Source: Acetobacteraceae bacterium (GTDB lineage Bacteria > Pseudomonadota > Alphaproteobacteria > Acetobacterales > Acetobacteraceae). From it: a DNA stretch of 64,000 nt. The notes beneath the pieces were generated by a model, which searched no databases, was not told the DNA's origin, and saw only the letters and a program-made list of their open reading frames with translations. The stretch's first letter is position 1; every line of letters begins with the position of its first letter. Of this stretch, positions 36,777 through 46,126 are shown in pieces. The stretch is from assembly GCA_024280945.1 (NCBI GenBank), contig JAMXLO010000113.1, forward strand, positions 1 to 64,000, in the 5' to 3' direction. The translations under genes and the position numbers were made by a program.

Positions 36777-38503
36777 TGGTGCCGATCCTCGATCCACGCG
36801 ACGGCGATGTCGAGGACGACGCCTCCAGCACGAAGCGGCGATCGCTGCTGCAACTGGCTGGCAACATGCTGGCAGAAATCAGCCTTCCGAAACTCATAGT
36901 GGTCTGGTTCCTGCTGATCGGCTTTCCTGGTCTGCTGCTCGGCGGCACGCCGCTGCTTGCCTCGATGTGGATGACGTCCGTTCTGTCGAAGGCGTTTGCA
37001 GCCTTCGCCGGGGTCTGGTCGGTCTTGCTACTCGTGCTGCTCGTCGCTGTGGGCTGGTTGGGAGGTCGGCGTCTGCTGCGGCTCGCCGAAAGCAGCTTCT
37101 GGTCATTGAGTGCCCTGGCGGTTCAGCCGGCTTATGTGCTGTTCCGCGAAGGCTTCCGTCATCTCGTCGAGACGTTGCTGGCAAGCCGGGTGGGCGCATC
37201 TGGCCACGCCAAAGCGCGCGCCAGCGCCGCGGCTGCGTCCGGCCTCACAATCTGCTGCCTCGCACTGGGCGTGATCGCGGTAGCCTGGCCCGCCACGCGC
37301 TGGTTGGGCAGCATGGCCGACCTCGCAACGCCGGTGCAGCTATTGCCCGCCGTGCTTGCCAACGCCGTCGTACTGGTCTCCGCCTACCTCGCCCCGGCCG
37401 CCCTGATATGGGGAATAGCCGACGCGACCATGGGTCAGCCCGCAGATCATCCGAGCTTCACGGATGCCGAACCAAATCTCCGCGCTTGGCGCATCGCGCA
37501 CTTATCGGACCTTCACACCGTCGGCGAGCGCTACGGGTTCCGGATCGAGAGCGGCCGATCCGGCCCGCGCGGCAACGCGCGCCTCGATCTTATCCTGGCG
37601 AGACTGAACGAAATCCATGCGGCGGAGCCGCTGGACGTTGTGCTCGTCACTGGCGACTTGACCGACGCTGGACGCTCGGCGGAATGGGCGGAATTCTTTG
37701 CGGCTTTGACGGCATATCCGCACCTCGCGGAACGCATCGTGGCCTTGCCGGGCAACCATGACGTCAACGTCGTGGATCGGGCGAGCCCAGCCCGCATGGA
37801 ATGGCCGGCGAGTCCGACGAAGCGCTTGCGACGCCTGCGAACAATGTGCGCGCTGGAGGCGCTGCAAGGCGCACGTCTGCACGTCGTGGACAGTCCGTCG
37901 GGCCGGATCGGGGACACGCTGACCGAGGTGCTCAGGCCGCACGTCGCCGCCATGGCAGCTTTCGCCGACACCGGATCGCCGCGGGTTTGGCGGTCTTTGT
38001 CGAGCTTGTGGGAGACAGTCTTTCCCTTGGTCATGCCGCCGGTCTCGGGCGATGGCTTAGGCATTATCGCGCTCGATTCCAACGCGGAGACGCATTTCTC
38101 GTTCACCAACGCGCTTGGACTGGTCACGGCTGACCAGATGCACAGGCTGCGCGCTATTGTTCGGCACTACCCGCACGCCAACTGGATCGTCGCGCTACAC
38201 CACCACGTCATCGAATATCCGCAGCCGACAACGGTATTCTTCGAGCGCATCGGCACTGCACTGATCAATGGGAGCTGGTTCATTCGTGGGTTGCGCGAAC
38301 TCACCGATCGCGCCGTGATCATGCACGGACATCGTCACATCGACTGGATCGGGCAGTGCGCGGGACTGCCGATTTTATCCGCGCCGTCACCTGTAATGAC
38401 ATCGGGAGACGACCGCAGTGCGTATTTCTACATTCACACGCTGACCTCGGCGGGCGATGGGCCGATCGGGCTGCGACCACCGAAGCGGATCGCTCTCGCG
38501 TGA
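36773..38503 (+). CDS. Membrane-anchored metallophosphoesterase
   Basis: 576-residue protein with an N-terminal membrane part (about 25-215, four hydrophobic segments including KLIVVWFLLIGFPGLLLGG) and a C-terminal calcineurin-like phosphoesterase domain with AHLSDLHTVG, VTGDLTDAG, ALPGNHDVN, ALHHHVIEYP and HGHRHIDWIG. All metal ligands look present. The ATG at 36773 overlaps the AI-2E transporter stop; the open frame runs upstream to 36266 only as a shadow. Domain order suggests hydrolysis of a phosphodiester at the membrane, perhaps a cyclic nucleotide, a nucleotide-lipid or a phospholipid. Confidence 0.9.
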   Translation: MMVPILDPRDGDVEDDASSTKRRSLLQLAGNMLAEISLPKLIVVWFLLIGFPGLLLGGTPLLASMWMTSVLSKAFAAFAGVWSVLLLVLLVAVGWLGGRRLLRLAESSFWSLSALAVQPAYVLFREGFRHLVETLLASRVGASGHAKARASAAAASGLTICCLALGVIAVAWPATRWLGSMADLATPVQLLPAVLANAVVLVSAYLAPAALIWGIADATMGQPADHPSFTDAEPNLRAWRIAHLSDLHTVGERYGFRIESGRSGPRGNARLDLILARLNEIHAAEPLDVVLVTGDLTDAGRSAEWAEFFAALTAYPHLAERIVALPGNHDVNVVDRASPARMEWPASPTKRLRRLRTMCALEALQGARLHVVDSPSGRIGDTLTEVLRPHVAAMAAFADTGSPRVWRSLSSLWETVFPLVMPPVSGDGLGIIALDSNAETHFSFTNALGLVTADQMHRLRAIVRHYPHANWIVALHHHVIEYPQPTTVFFERIGTALINGSWFIRGLRELTDRAVIMHGHRHIDWIGQCAGLPILSAPSPVMTSGDDRSAYFYIHTLTSAGDGPIGLRPPKRIALA

Positions 38504-38522
38504 CGTGAACGGACCCGAAGGG

Positions 38523-38597
38523 CTAGTGTCCCGATTCGGAAGTCCGTCACTGTGTGGATCCGCTAAATGCGGGCTTCCGAATCGATAGGGACACTAG
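38523..38597. repeat. Palindromic MITE-like element, copy A
   Basis: 75-base imperfect inverted repeat. The left arm starts CTAGTGTCCCGATTCGGAAG; the right arm reads GGGCTTCCGAATCG then ATAGGGACACTAG. It begins and ends with CTAG. It is followed 13 bases later by a second element of the same design. It has no coding content and resembles a non-autonomous insertion-sequence derivative or a regulatory hairpin pair. Confidence 0.75.
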
Positions 38598-38610
38598 CAA
38601 GCCATTGATT

Positions 38611-38687
38611 CGAGTGTGGTTTCTGGTTCGGAAGTCCGCTACGGCGGCTGATCCACAAAGCGGCGGGCTTCGGAACCACCACACTAG
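38611..38687. repeat. Palindromic MITE-like element, copy B
   Basis: 77-base imperfect inverted repeat, left arm GAGTGTGGTTTCTGGTTCGG and right arm GGCTTCGGAACCACCACACT, ending in CTAG. The core TTCGGAAGTCCG is shared with copy A, but the outer arms differ (TGTGG versus TGTCCC), so the two are relatives and not copies. Both lie between the membrane phosphoesterase and the lipoprotein genes. Confidence 0.7.
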
Positions 38688-38738
38688 ATATCAACCTCGC
38701 CGATCAGTGGAAAATGCAACGCCAAGGGAGAAACCATC

Positions 38739-39284
38739 GTGCCAGTCCGCTTATGGGTAATCCTAGGTTGCTTGCTTCTGGCTACCTGTACCGCCGCAAC
38801 GCCACCACCCGACACGGCACGGTTGCCGCAGGGCACGTTCGGCTTGGCTGACAATGATGTGGGGGCCGCCAATCTTGCATCATCTGCATTCGCCTCCGCC
38901 AGACGTACGCGCGACAATCCGGTCAATGCCGCCAGAGCTGCCGCTGCGGTCGACTACCTGGCTGGTCAGTTGAGCAGTAGCCCGCGCTGGCTCTCCGTTT
39001 CTCCGCTCATCAAACAGCAGATGCTGCAGGCACGCACTGACGTAAGAAGGGCGCTTGGTATCGCCTCCGACGCTTCGTCGCAGGCAGTGGTCAATGCTCT
39101 GCTCCAGTTCGCCGATGCCTGGCAAGCAGGCAATCAATCGAATGCCATGCAGGCGCTTGGGGCGCCCGTGTTCACCCTGCCAGCAACGCAGACGCTGCAA
39201 GTGCTCAGCAACATGCCCCCGATGCCATCCATCAACACTGCGACCATGAACGCCGCGAACGCCATGCGGGGGGGCCGTTTGTAG
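38739..39284 (+). CDS. Putative lipoprotein of unknown function
   Basis: 181-residue exported protein. The N-terminus is a lipoprotein signal with lipobox LLATC (Cys17). The mature part is Ala/Gln-rich and helical, with NAARAAAAVDYLAGQL and SQAVVNALLQFADAWQAGNQ, and no recognised domain. The GTG start follows AAGGGAGAAACC. It is monocistronic, downstream of the two palindromic elements. Confidence 0.72.
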   Translation: MPVRLWVILGCLLLATCTAATPPPDTARLPQGTFGLADNDVGAANLASSAFASARRTRDNPVNAARAAAAVDYLAGQLSSSPRWLSVSPLIKQQMLQARTDVRRALGIASDASSQAVVNALLQFADAWQAGNQSNAMQALGAPVFTLPATQTLQVLSNMPPMPSINTATMNAANAMRGGRL

Positions 39285-39621
39285 CCCAACACGCGCGACT
39301 GGATCGTCCCGCCGATCCGGCCGCAGACGACCTTCGATGACAGTTTCCGGGTCGTCGCTCCGACCGCTGATTCTGTTGAGGGCCTGAGGCCATCCGGGAT
39401 GAATCGTGGGTAACAGTGCGGGGCATCGCTGCGAACAATTGATTGCAGGTTACATCACCACGCCCGTTCCATCGAACTGAATTGCCACAGCCCCGCCATG
39501 GCCAGGAGCCGAACGGCTGCCTGGGTTGAATGGGTCGAGGCGTTCCGAGGACACTGCCTGTCAAGCTGCCGCTTTCGCGCTAACGTCGGCAGCGGGAAGG
39601 AAACCATATAGGAGAGCTGGG
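39285..39621. other. 337-base gap, no gene recognised
   Basis: Nothing convincing is seen on either strand. The region upstream of the SMP-30 gene includes a moderate purine-rich ribosome-binding stretch ending at 39621. A promoter for that gene is expected. Confidence 0.45.
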
Positions 39622-40542
39622 ATGCCGAGTGGGAAGCGTATAGAGCAGCTGGCGCCCGAACTGGAGAAGATTGTCTCTATATCCGAGCGAATCGATGATT
39701 TGGCGGACGGATTTGGCGGCCCACAGGGCCCGGCGGAAGGGCCGCTATGGTGGCATGAGAGCGGCTACCTCCTGTTCAGCGACATCCACAACAATCGCCG
39801 GATGAAATACGTTCCTGGCAGCGGAGTGAGCATCTTCCAGGAGCCGACCAACCGGGCCAACGGGTTGACCAGGGACCTGCAAGGGCGACTCATTGCGTGC
39901 GAACATGACTCGCGCCGGGTTGCCCGGCAGGAGCTTGATGGCAGCATCACGGTAGTCGCCAACAGCTTCCAAGGACGGCAACTCAACCGGCCGAACGATG
40001 TGGTGGTCAAGTCTGACGGCTGCATTTACTTCACCGATCCCTGGACGAGCCCGATGCCGCCTGAGCAATGGGATCTGACATTCTCCGGCGTGTATCGGAT
40101 CACGCCCGATCTAGGCACAATGACTCTGCTTATCGCAGACTTCATCTTGCCGAATGGGTTGGCGTTCTCGCCAGACGAGAGCGTGCTGTACATCAACGAC
40201 TCCCGGCGCGGTCATATCAGGGCCTTTGACGTGCAGCCCAATGGCACGCTGGCCAAGCAGACGGACCGCGTGTTCGCCGATCTTCGCGGCGACGAACCGG
40301 GTGTACCTGATGGCATGAAGGTGGACGTTGAGGGCAACGTCTATTGCGGCGGATCCGGTGGATTATGGATCATGGATGCAAAGGGCAAGAAGCTCGGCCG
40401 CATCGTGCACGGCGCCTCGGCCACAACGAACCTGGGCTTCGGCGGCGACGACTGGAGAACCCTCTACTTTACCAGCAGGAACCACCTGGGCGCAGTCAAG
40501 ATCAAGATCCCGGGCATTCCGGTGCCCCCGCGAAAGCAGTAG
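39622..40542 (+). CDS. SMP-30/gluconolactonase family protein
   Basis: 306-residue six-bladed beta-propeller lactonase of the SMP-30/gluconolaconase/LRE family. The metal-site residues are visible in GPAEGPLWW (Glu), LNRPNDVVV (Asn) and FSPDESVLYINDS (Asp). It hydrolyses sugar-acid or related lactones. The start at 39622 follows GGAGAGCTGG; the open frame to 39526 is not needed. It has no signal peptide, so is cytosolic. It is monocistronic. Confidence 0.92.
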   Translation: MPSGKRIEQLAPELEKIVSISERIDDLADGFGGPQGPAEGPLWWHESGYLLFSDIHNNRRMKYVPGSGVSIFQEPTNRANGLTRDLQGRLIACEHDSRRVARQELDGSITVVANSFQGRQLNRPNDVVVKSDGCIYFTDPWTSPMPPEQWDLTFSGVYRITPDLGTMTLLIADFILPNGLAFSPDESVLYINDSRRGHIRAFDVQPNGTLAKQTDRVFADLRGDEPGVPDGMKVDVEGNVYCGGSGGLWIMDAKGKKLGRIVHGASATTNLGFGGDDWRTLYFTSRNHLGAVKIKIPGIPVPPRKQ

Positions 40543-40560
40543 CTAGCGTAGCGTTGGACG

Positions 40561-40725
40561 TCAGTGAAGAGAGTCAGTCTCACGATCCTCACTGCGTAAT
40601 GCGGCATAGCGATCGGCGAGCCGAGTCAGTGCCCCGCGCACTTCTTCCATCGGCTCCACTGCCGCCATGGCGCGCAGGTCCGCGACGATTTCGCGAGGCT
40701 CGGCATTGGTCACGACATGGGTCAT
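40561..40725 (-). CDS. Small helical protein of unknown function (54 aa)
   Basis: 54-residue reading frame on the minus strand beginning MTHVVTNAEPREIVADLRAM and ending RSEDRETDSLH. It is strongly helical with an alternating charged/hydrophobic pattern and a TRLADRYAALR block that resembles the KRLADRFDELA block of the small protein at 61820-62011. There is no strong ribosome-binding site. The coding likelihood rests on composition and this resemblance. Confidence 0.45.
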   Translation of the reverse strand: MTHVVTNAEPREIVADLRAMAAVEPMEEVRGALTRLADRYAALRSEDRETDSLH

Positions 40726-41110
40726 GCCAGAAAGAAGGCAGTGGTGTGGGTTGAACGCAGTGATTCACGTCACAGACTTTGCGCCAGTCAGCACGGGTCC
40801 ATCAGCGCCCTTGCTTACCGTAGGAACCTATGGAAACGGCCAGTAGCCACGGCAGCCGCGCTGAACAATCCACATCATAGCGGAAGGCGTTGTGCGCGAC
40901 AGGCGCTTGGGGCGATCGGGGCAGCGGTAAGTCTGCATCTCGTCGGCTGGTCAGCTCGAAGCGAATAGTGTACTAATCCAACCACAGGTTGGATTTCGTC
41001 GACCGGCCGGTATTTGGATCGGCTCAGTCGACGCTTAGCGAAAGGAGGGTCGCACTGCGCCGAGGGCGGCGCGGAAATACTTACATAAATCGGCGAGGGA
41101 GTTGAGACGT
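40726..41110. other. 385-base gap upstream of a decayed binding-protein gene
   Basis: Non-coding on both strands as far as can be read. AAAGGAGG at about 41040 is too far from the ATG at 41111 to be its ribosome-binding site. No repeat or RNA structure was recognised. Confidence 0.45.
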
Positions 41111-42277
41111 ATGCGCCAACTGTTCATAGCGACGGTTGCGACCGTTGGGCTCGCGATTCCGGCCATGGCGGGACAGAATATCCGTGGTGTCACGGACGAC
41201 GAAATCATCGTCGGTACTTACACGGATCTGTCCGGTGTCACTGCGGTTTGGGGCGTCAACGACGTCAATGCCTATCGTATGGCGTTCGAGCAGGCGAATG
41301 CCGCAAGCGGCATCAATCGCCGCAAGATCCGTTATATCGTCGAGGATATGCAGTATCAGGTGCCGCGCGAGTACAGGCGGCCGACAAGCTGATCAATCGC
41401 GACAACGTTTTCATCATGGTATCCAACGGCGGCACCCGATGAACAACGCCACCTTGCCCGCACAGCTCGAAAAAGGTGTGCCGAATATCTTTCCCTACGC
41501 CGCCGCGCGTTCAATGTATCAACCACTTCACCACATGAAGTTTGGCTACTCGGCGTCCTACTACGATATGGAGCGGGCCGGCGTGAACCTGTTCGCGACA
41601 AGCTATGGCAAGAAGCGCATCTGCGCCATGTCGCAGGACACCGATTACGGCCGCGACGTAATGGATGGTGCGCGCGATGAACTGAAGGCGTTGGGCATGC
41701 AGCTCGTGGCGGAAACGCTGCATAAGCCGACCGACACCGTGTTCAGCGCCTCCGTCGCCAAGTTGCGCGACGCCGACTGCGACTTGATCTTGCTTGGCAC
41801 GATCGTCCGAGACACCGTGCAGATCGTCTCCGGACTGCGCAAGATAGCCTGGAATGTCGACATATTGGGCAACGAGCCGATTTACGACCAGTCGGTGGCG
41901 GACGCACCGGGTGGTACGACCCAGGGCATCTACACCATGACCGCGACGCTCTACGTGGATCCCGCCGAACCGCGCCCCGCCGTGCGTGAGTTTGCTACAA
42001 GATACGAGAAGCTATACGGGCATCCGCCCAACTTTGCCGCCGAGATCGGCTATTCGGCGGCACAAGTCGTGGTTCTGGCATTGCAGAAGGCTGGGCGCGA
42101 TTTGACAGCTGACAGCTTCATCGCTGCGCTGGACAGTATCAAGGACTACAAGGACATCTTCGGCTCGCCGAGAATGAGCTTCAGCGCCCCAAGCATCAGG
42201 GCTCGAGCCAAGCGTTCCTCTGCCAGGTGAAGGACGGCAGGTGGGTGCAGGTTGGCACCGAATCATACAGCTATTGA
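41111..42277 (+). pseudogene. Branched-chain amino acid-type ABC binding protein, multiply frameshifted
   Basis: A Leu/Ile/Val-type periplasmic binding protein broken by at least three frameshifts. Frame one gives a signal peptide (ending AMAGQ) and EIIVGTYTDLSGVTAVWGVN, failing near 41385. A second frame covers VQAADKLINRDNVFIMVSNG, a third resumes at NNATLPAQLEKGVPNIFPY and runs to about 42170, and a fourth supplies the end QAFLCQVKDGRWVQVGTESY to the stop at 42277. Length (about 388 codons) matches the family, so decay is recent. It lies 44 bases upstream of a PQQ dehydrogenase gene. Confidence 0.88.
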
Positions 42278-42321
42278 CAGCAAAGGACTGCGAATTGGCT
42301 GGTTAAGAACAGGAGGAAACA

Positions 42322-44394
42322 ATGAGAAACGGACAGCGAGTCATGATTGCGGCAATCTTTGGCGCGTTGCTTGCGGGGGCAGGCGCCGCGCGCGCGGCTG
42401 ATCCCGAAATCGACAAATTGCTGCAAAGTCCGGTTGGCAAGGATTGGGTGACAAACGGCGGCAACCTGACCAACCAGCGCTATTCGACGCTAAAGCAGAT
42501 CGACACCAGCAATATCAAGCAGCTTCAGGGAGCCTGGGTGACTCACCTGAAAGGCTCGGGCGTTGGCGGCAAGTACTCATTCGAAGCGACGCCGATCGTC
42601 AAAGACGGCATCATGTATGCTGTCACCGGTAATGACGACGTGTTTGCGCTGAACGCCAAGACTGGCGAGATCATGTGGGAGCGCTGGTCGAACATCGACC
42701 AGAAGCTCACCAGCGTCTGCTGCGGCTGGGACAATCGCGGCCTGGCGATGGGCGAGGGCATGCTGTTCCTCGGCCAGCTCGATGCCAATGTCGTGGCGCT
42801 CGACATCAAGACCGGCAAGGAGCTGTGGAAGACGCCGATCGAGGTCTGGCAGGACGGCTACGGCATCACCTCCGCGCCGCTCTATTATGACGGCATCGTC
42901 TATAGTGGGATCACAGGAGGCGAATACGGCATACGCGGCCGCCTGACCGCGCTCGATGCCAAGACCGGCAAGATCCTGTGGCGGTTCTATACCCTTCCTG
43001 GGCCAAACGATGTCGGCGGCAATACCTGGCCCGCTGGCAGCGATGCGTATATGCATGGTGGCGCGTCTATCTGGAACACACCGGCGCTCGATCCCGAGCT
43101 TGGGCTTATCTACTTTTCGGTCGGCAATTGTGGGCCGGACTACGATGGCGCGATGCGCGAAGGCGACAATCTGTTCTGCGCCTCTGTCGTCGCAGTGAAC
43201 GCGAAGACCGGCCAATATGCCTGGCATTTCCAGGAGGTGCACCACGACATCTGGGACTATGACGCGGCCAGCCCGTCGGTGCTGTTCGATACAGTGATCA
43301 ATGGCCAGCCACGCAAGGGAATCGCCCAGGCAGGACGCACCGGCTGGGTGTATCTACTCGACCGCACCAACGGTAAGCCGCTGGTCGGCGTCGAGGAGAA
43401 GGCGGTGCCGCAGGAGCCTCGGCAAAAGACCGCGAAGACGCAGCCCTATCCGATCGGCGACGCAACAGTGCCCCAGTGCGCCCAACCGATGGAGGGGTTC
43501 GAAAGGGTGGGCTGCATCTTCGAGGTCTTCTGGGAAGAGCCGACTTTGGTCCAGCCGTCCGGTATCGGCGGCACGAACTGGTCGCCAATGTCGTACAATC
43601 CCGACACCGGGTACTTCTATGTTCCCGGCACCATCCGTACCAGCGCCTTTGCCCGCTACGGCGACAAATACAAGAAGGGACTGCAGTATAACGGTGGCAC
43701 TCAGGCCGCGCCGATCGGTTCTGAGATGAGCGGCAACTGGACCGCCATCGTTGGCAACACCAACAAGATCGCCTGGCAGAAGAACGTGCCCTACCGCGTC
43801 GGTAGCGGCGGCGGATCGACGACGACCGCAGGCGGGCTCGTGCTGCATGGCGACCCCGGCGGCGCGATCCATGCGCGGGATGCCAGGACGGGCGAAGTGC
43901 TCTGGCAGTTCCAGACCGGGTACGGCGCCGAGGCGCCCCCCATGGTCTATGAGGTCGACGGCCAGCAGTACATTGCCATCGTTGCCGGTGGAAACCAGGG
44001 CGTCGGCAGTGCCAATGGCGATGCGGTCTGGGCCTTCGCGCTCAATGGCAAGCTGAATCCTGCAGCAGCGCCAGAGCCGCCGCCGACCATTGCGGGACCG
44101 CAGACGGGACCCATTGCTGACAACGCGGAGACGGTCAAGATCGGTGCCAACAATGTCGAGTTCGGTTACTTTCCGAAGCGGGACCGCATTAAGGCCGGGT
44201 CGACGGTGACCTTTACCAATGCGGGAGACACGCCGCACACCGCGACATCATTCGAGAAGGGCAAGATCGGCGATTGGGATACCGGGCCTTTGGCGTCGGG
44301 CGAATCGAAGGCGGTCAAGTTCGATAAGCCCGGCAACTACTACTACATCTGCACGCCGCATCCCTGGATGTACGGCCAGATCATCGTGGAGTAA
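42322..44394 (+). CDS. PQQ-dependent dehydrogenase fused to a C-terminal cupredoxin domain
   Basis: 690-residue exported quinoprotein. Signal peptide 1-26 (ending ARAA). The eight-bladed propeller (about 35-590) has the vicinal disulfide Cys133-Cys134 (TSVCCGW), a Glu in GGEYGIRG and an Asn in VGNCGPD that match metal ligands of the family, and the catalytic Asp in HHDIWDYD. After a Pro-rich linker (about 592-610) a plastocyanin-like domain follows, with type 1 copper ligands His in TPHTATS, Cys677, His680 and Met683 (ICTPHPWM). The copper domain could take electrons directly from PQQ. Substrate is probably an alcohol or aldehyde. Confidence 0.93.
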   Translation: MRNGQRVMIAAIFGALLAGAGAARAADPEIDKLLQSPVGKDWVTNGGNLTNQRYSTLKQIDTSNIKQLQGAWVTHLKGSGVGGKYSFEATPIVKDGIMYAVTGNDDVFALNAKTGEIMWERWSNIDQKLTSVCCGWDNRGLAMGEGMLFLGQLDANVVALDIKTGKELWKTPIEVWQDGYGITSAPLYYDGIVYSGITGGEYGIRGRLTALDAKTGKILWRFYTLPGPNDVGGNTWPAGSDAYMHGGASIWNTPALDPELGLIYFSVGNCGPDYDGAMREGDNLFCASVVAVNAKTGQYAWHFQEVHHDIWDYDAASPSVLFDTVINGQPRKGIAQAGRTGWVYLLDRTNGKPLVGVEEKAVPQEPRQKTAKTQPYPIGDATVPQCAQPMEGFERVGCIFEVFWEEPTLVQPSGIGGTNWSPMSYNPDTGYFYVPGTIRTSAFARYGDKYKKGLQYNGGTQAAPIGSEMSGNWTAIVGNTNKIAWQKNVPYRVGSGGGSTTTAGGLVLHGDPGGAIHARDARTGEVLWQFQTGYGAEAPPMVYEVDGQQYIAIVAGGNQGVGSANGDAVWAFALNGKLNPAAAPEPPPTIAGPQTGPIADNAETVKIGANNVEFGYFPKRDRIKAGSTVTFTNAGDTPHTATSFEKGKIGDWDTGPLASGESKAVKFDKPGNYYYICTPHPWMYGQIIVE

Positions 44395-44465
44395 CACCCA
44401 AGACCGGTGGGTGGTGATCCGTGATCGCCGCCCGCTGGGTGTTTTGGATCAGTCAGGCGGGACGG

Positions 44466-44541
44466 TGGTGGAGCTGAGGGGACTCGAACCCCTGACCCCC
44501 TCATTGCGAACGAGGTGCTCTCCCAGCTGAGCTACAGCCCC
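44466..44541 (-). tRNA. tRNA-Ala (anticodon CGC)
   Basis: 76-base tRNA, including an encoded CCA, folding fully: acceptor arm GGGGCTG/CAGCTCC, D arm GCTCAGCTGGGAGAGC, anticodon arm CCTCG-TTCGCAA-TGAGG with anticodon CGC, and T arm AGGGGTTCGAGTCCCCT. It reads GCG Ala codons. It stands alone between the PQQ dehydrogenase and yggT on the opposite strand. Confidence 0.96.
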
Positions 44542-44666
44542 ATCCCGCAGGGCGCGGACAATGCTCAGAGCCCCCAGCCAGAGTCAAGCGAGCCAGCCCC
44601 GCAACAGGTTGCGGAGCGATTCCGCGCCAGCTAGCTTCCGGCGGCTTTCCGGGAGACCCGCCACCG

Positions 44667-44966
44667 ATGATGGCCTTGTTCTGGCTCGTGGACCGTCTGC
44701 TCAGCCTCTATATCTGGGCAGTGATCCTGGCCGCCTTGTTCAGCATCCTGACCAGCTTCGGCGTGCTGGACACGAGGAACCGGTTGGTCTGGACCATAGG
44801 AGACTTTCTGTATCGCATCACCGAACCGGGCCTGCGTCCGATCCGCAACCTGCTGCCCAACCTCGGCGGCATCGATATCAGTCCCATCATACTGATCCTG
44901 CTGCTGCAGGCACTACGGATGCTGCTGGGCGAGCTCGAAGTCAGCCTGGTGCGGACCGTCTATTGA
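44667..44966 (+). CDS. YggT family membrane protein
   Basis: 99-residue integral membrane protein of the YggT family, with two hydrophobic hairpins (about 5-30 and 66-92) and the family block YRITEPGLRPIRNLLPNLGG between them. Function is not established; relatives are linked to membrane insertion or osmotic response. It is followed by a DUF167 gene and folD in tight succession, an arrangement common in alphaproteobacteria. Either of two adjacent Met codons may start. Confidence 0.93.
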   Translation: MMALFWLVDRLLSLYIWAVILAALFSILTSFGVLDTRNRLVWTIGDFLYRITEPGLRPIRNLLPNLGGIDISPIILILLLQALRMLLGELEVSLVRTVY

Positions 44967-45265
44967 GCTGCTTCTGGCGTCCTCTCCCTGACGGCGTCGC
45001 CGTTTCGGTGAAAGTGCACCCGAAATCGCACCGGCCTGGACTGCACGGTACCGCCCCGTCCGCGAGTGGCGAGCGACTGCGGGTCGCAGTCACCGATCCG
45101 CCGGAAGACGGCCGTGCCAACCGTGCCGTCTGTGCCGTGCTGGCGGAGGCACTCGGTCTACCGACCTCCGCGGTCCGCGTGGCCGCCGGGGCGACGGCCC
45201 GTGAGAAGACACTCCACATAATTGGCGACGCCCAGAGCCTCGCCGATCGGCTCGCCCGGCTATGA
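44963..45265 (+). CDS. DUF167/YggU family protein
   Basis: 100-residue small protein of the DUF167 family, with [33 protein letters not shown] and [16 protein letters not shown]. Function unknown. The TTG at 44963, overlapping the yggT stop, is the likely start; a later GTG is possible. It ends with an ATGA overlap with folD. Confidence 0.88.
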   Translation: MSCFWRPLPDGVAVSVKVHPKSHRPGLHGTAPSASGERLRVAVTDPPEDGRANRAVCAVLAEALGLPTSAVRVAAGATAREKTLHIIGDAQSLADRLARL

Positions 45266-46101
45266 CGGCGCGCATCATCGATGGGAAACTCGTCGCCCAG
45301 GCCTTGCGTGCACGCGTGGCGGAACATGTAGCGACCCTGCCGTTCCGTCCCGGCCTTGTGGTGGTGCTGGTCGGAGACGATCCGGCCAGTACTGTCTATG
45401 TGAAAAGCAAGGACCGAGCGGCTGCCGCCGCCGGGATCGCGGCCCGCACGATCCGCCTTCCGGCCGAGACCACCGAAGAAGCGCTCATCACCCAGATCGC
45501 TCGGCTGAACGCCGACCCCGCGGTGGATGGGATACTGGTCCAGCTTCCCCTCCCGTCGCACATCGCGTCGCAGACGATTGTCGAAACCATCGATCCGCAG
45601 AAGGATGTCGACGGCTTCCATCCGCTGAACGTTGGCAGGCTGGCGATGGGCCAGCCGGCGCTCGTTCCATGCACGCCGGCGGGCGTGATGAAGCTGCTGG
45701 CGGACGCACATATCGAACTTGAGGGCACGCGAGCCCTGGTGCTGGGACGTTCCACCATTGTCGGTCGTCCCATGGCATCGCTTCTGCTCGGGGCGAACGT
45801 TACGGTGACGATGGCACATTCGCGTACCCGCGACCTGGCCGCCGAGTGCCGGCGGGCCGATGTCATCGTCGCTGCCGCAGGGAGGCCCCGGTTGGTCCGT
45901 GGCGACTGGATCGCGCCAGGGGCGACGGTGATCGATGTCGGCATCAACCGCCTGAACGATGGGAGCTTGGCGGGAGACGTTGCGTTCGATGAAGCGATTG
46001 GCCACGCTGGCGCCATCACCCCAGTACCGGGCGGCGTCGGGCCAATGACGATTGCCTGCCTGCTCGAAAATACGGTGACCGCCGCGCTCCACCGTCGCTG
46101 A
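45262..46101 (+). CDS. folD: Methylenetetrahydrofolate dehydrogenase/cyclohydrolase
   Basis: 279-residue bifunctional FolD, which oxidises 5,10-methylene-THF to methenyl-THF and hydrolyses it to 10-formyl-THF, the cofactor used by PurH. The catalytic Lys lies in [10 protein letters not shown]. Family blocks are [56 protein letters not shown] and [16 protein letters not shown]. The start overlaps the DUF167 gene by ATGA. It is followed by a perfect hairpin. Confidence 0.97.
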   Translation: MTARIIDGKLVAQALRARVAEHVATLPFRPGLVVVLVGDDPASTVYVKSKDRAAAAAGIAARTIRLPAETTEEALITQIARLNADPAVDGILVQLPLPSHIASQTIVETIDPQKDVDGFHPLNVGRLAMGQPALVPCTPAGVMKLLADAHIELEGTRALVLGRSTIVGRPMASLLLGANVTVTMAHSRTRDLAAECRRADVIVAAAGRPRLVRGDWIAPGATVIDVGINRLNDGSLAGDVAFDEAIGHAGAITPVPGGVGPMTIACLLENTVTAALHRR

Positions 46102-46104
46102 GCA

Positions 46105-46126
46105 GTCGGCTGCTAAGTCAGCCGAC
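46105..46126. terminator. Hairpin between convergent folD and the anti-sigma kinase gene
   Basis: Perfect 8-base-pair stem GTCGGCTG/CAGCCGAC around a six-base loop. It starts 3 bases after the folD stop and includes the stop codon of the opposing gene. There is no long T run, so it is a possible bidirectional terminator only. Confidence 0.45.

Noticed and set aside
44395-44413. Six-base hairpin after the PQQ dehydrogenase gene
   Set aside because: The stem is short and no T run follows it directly.
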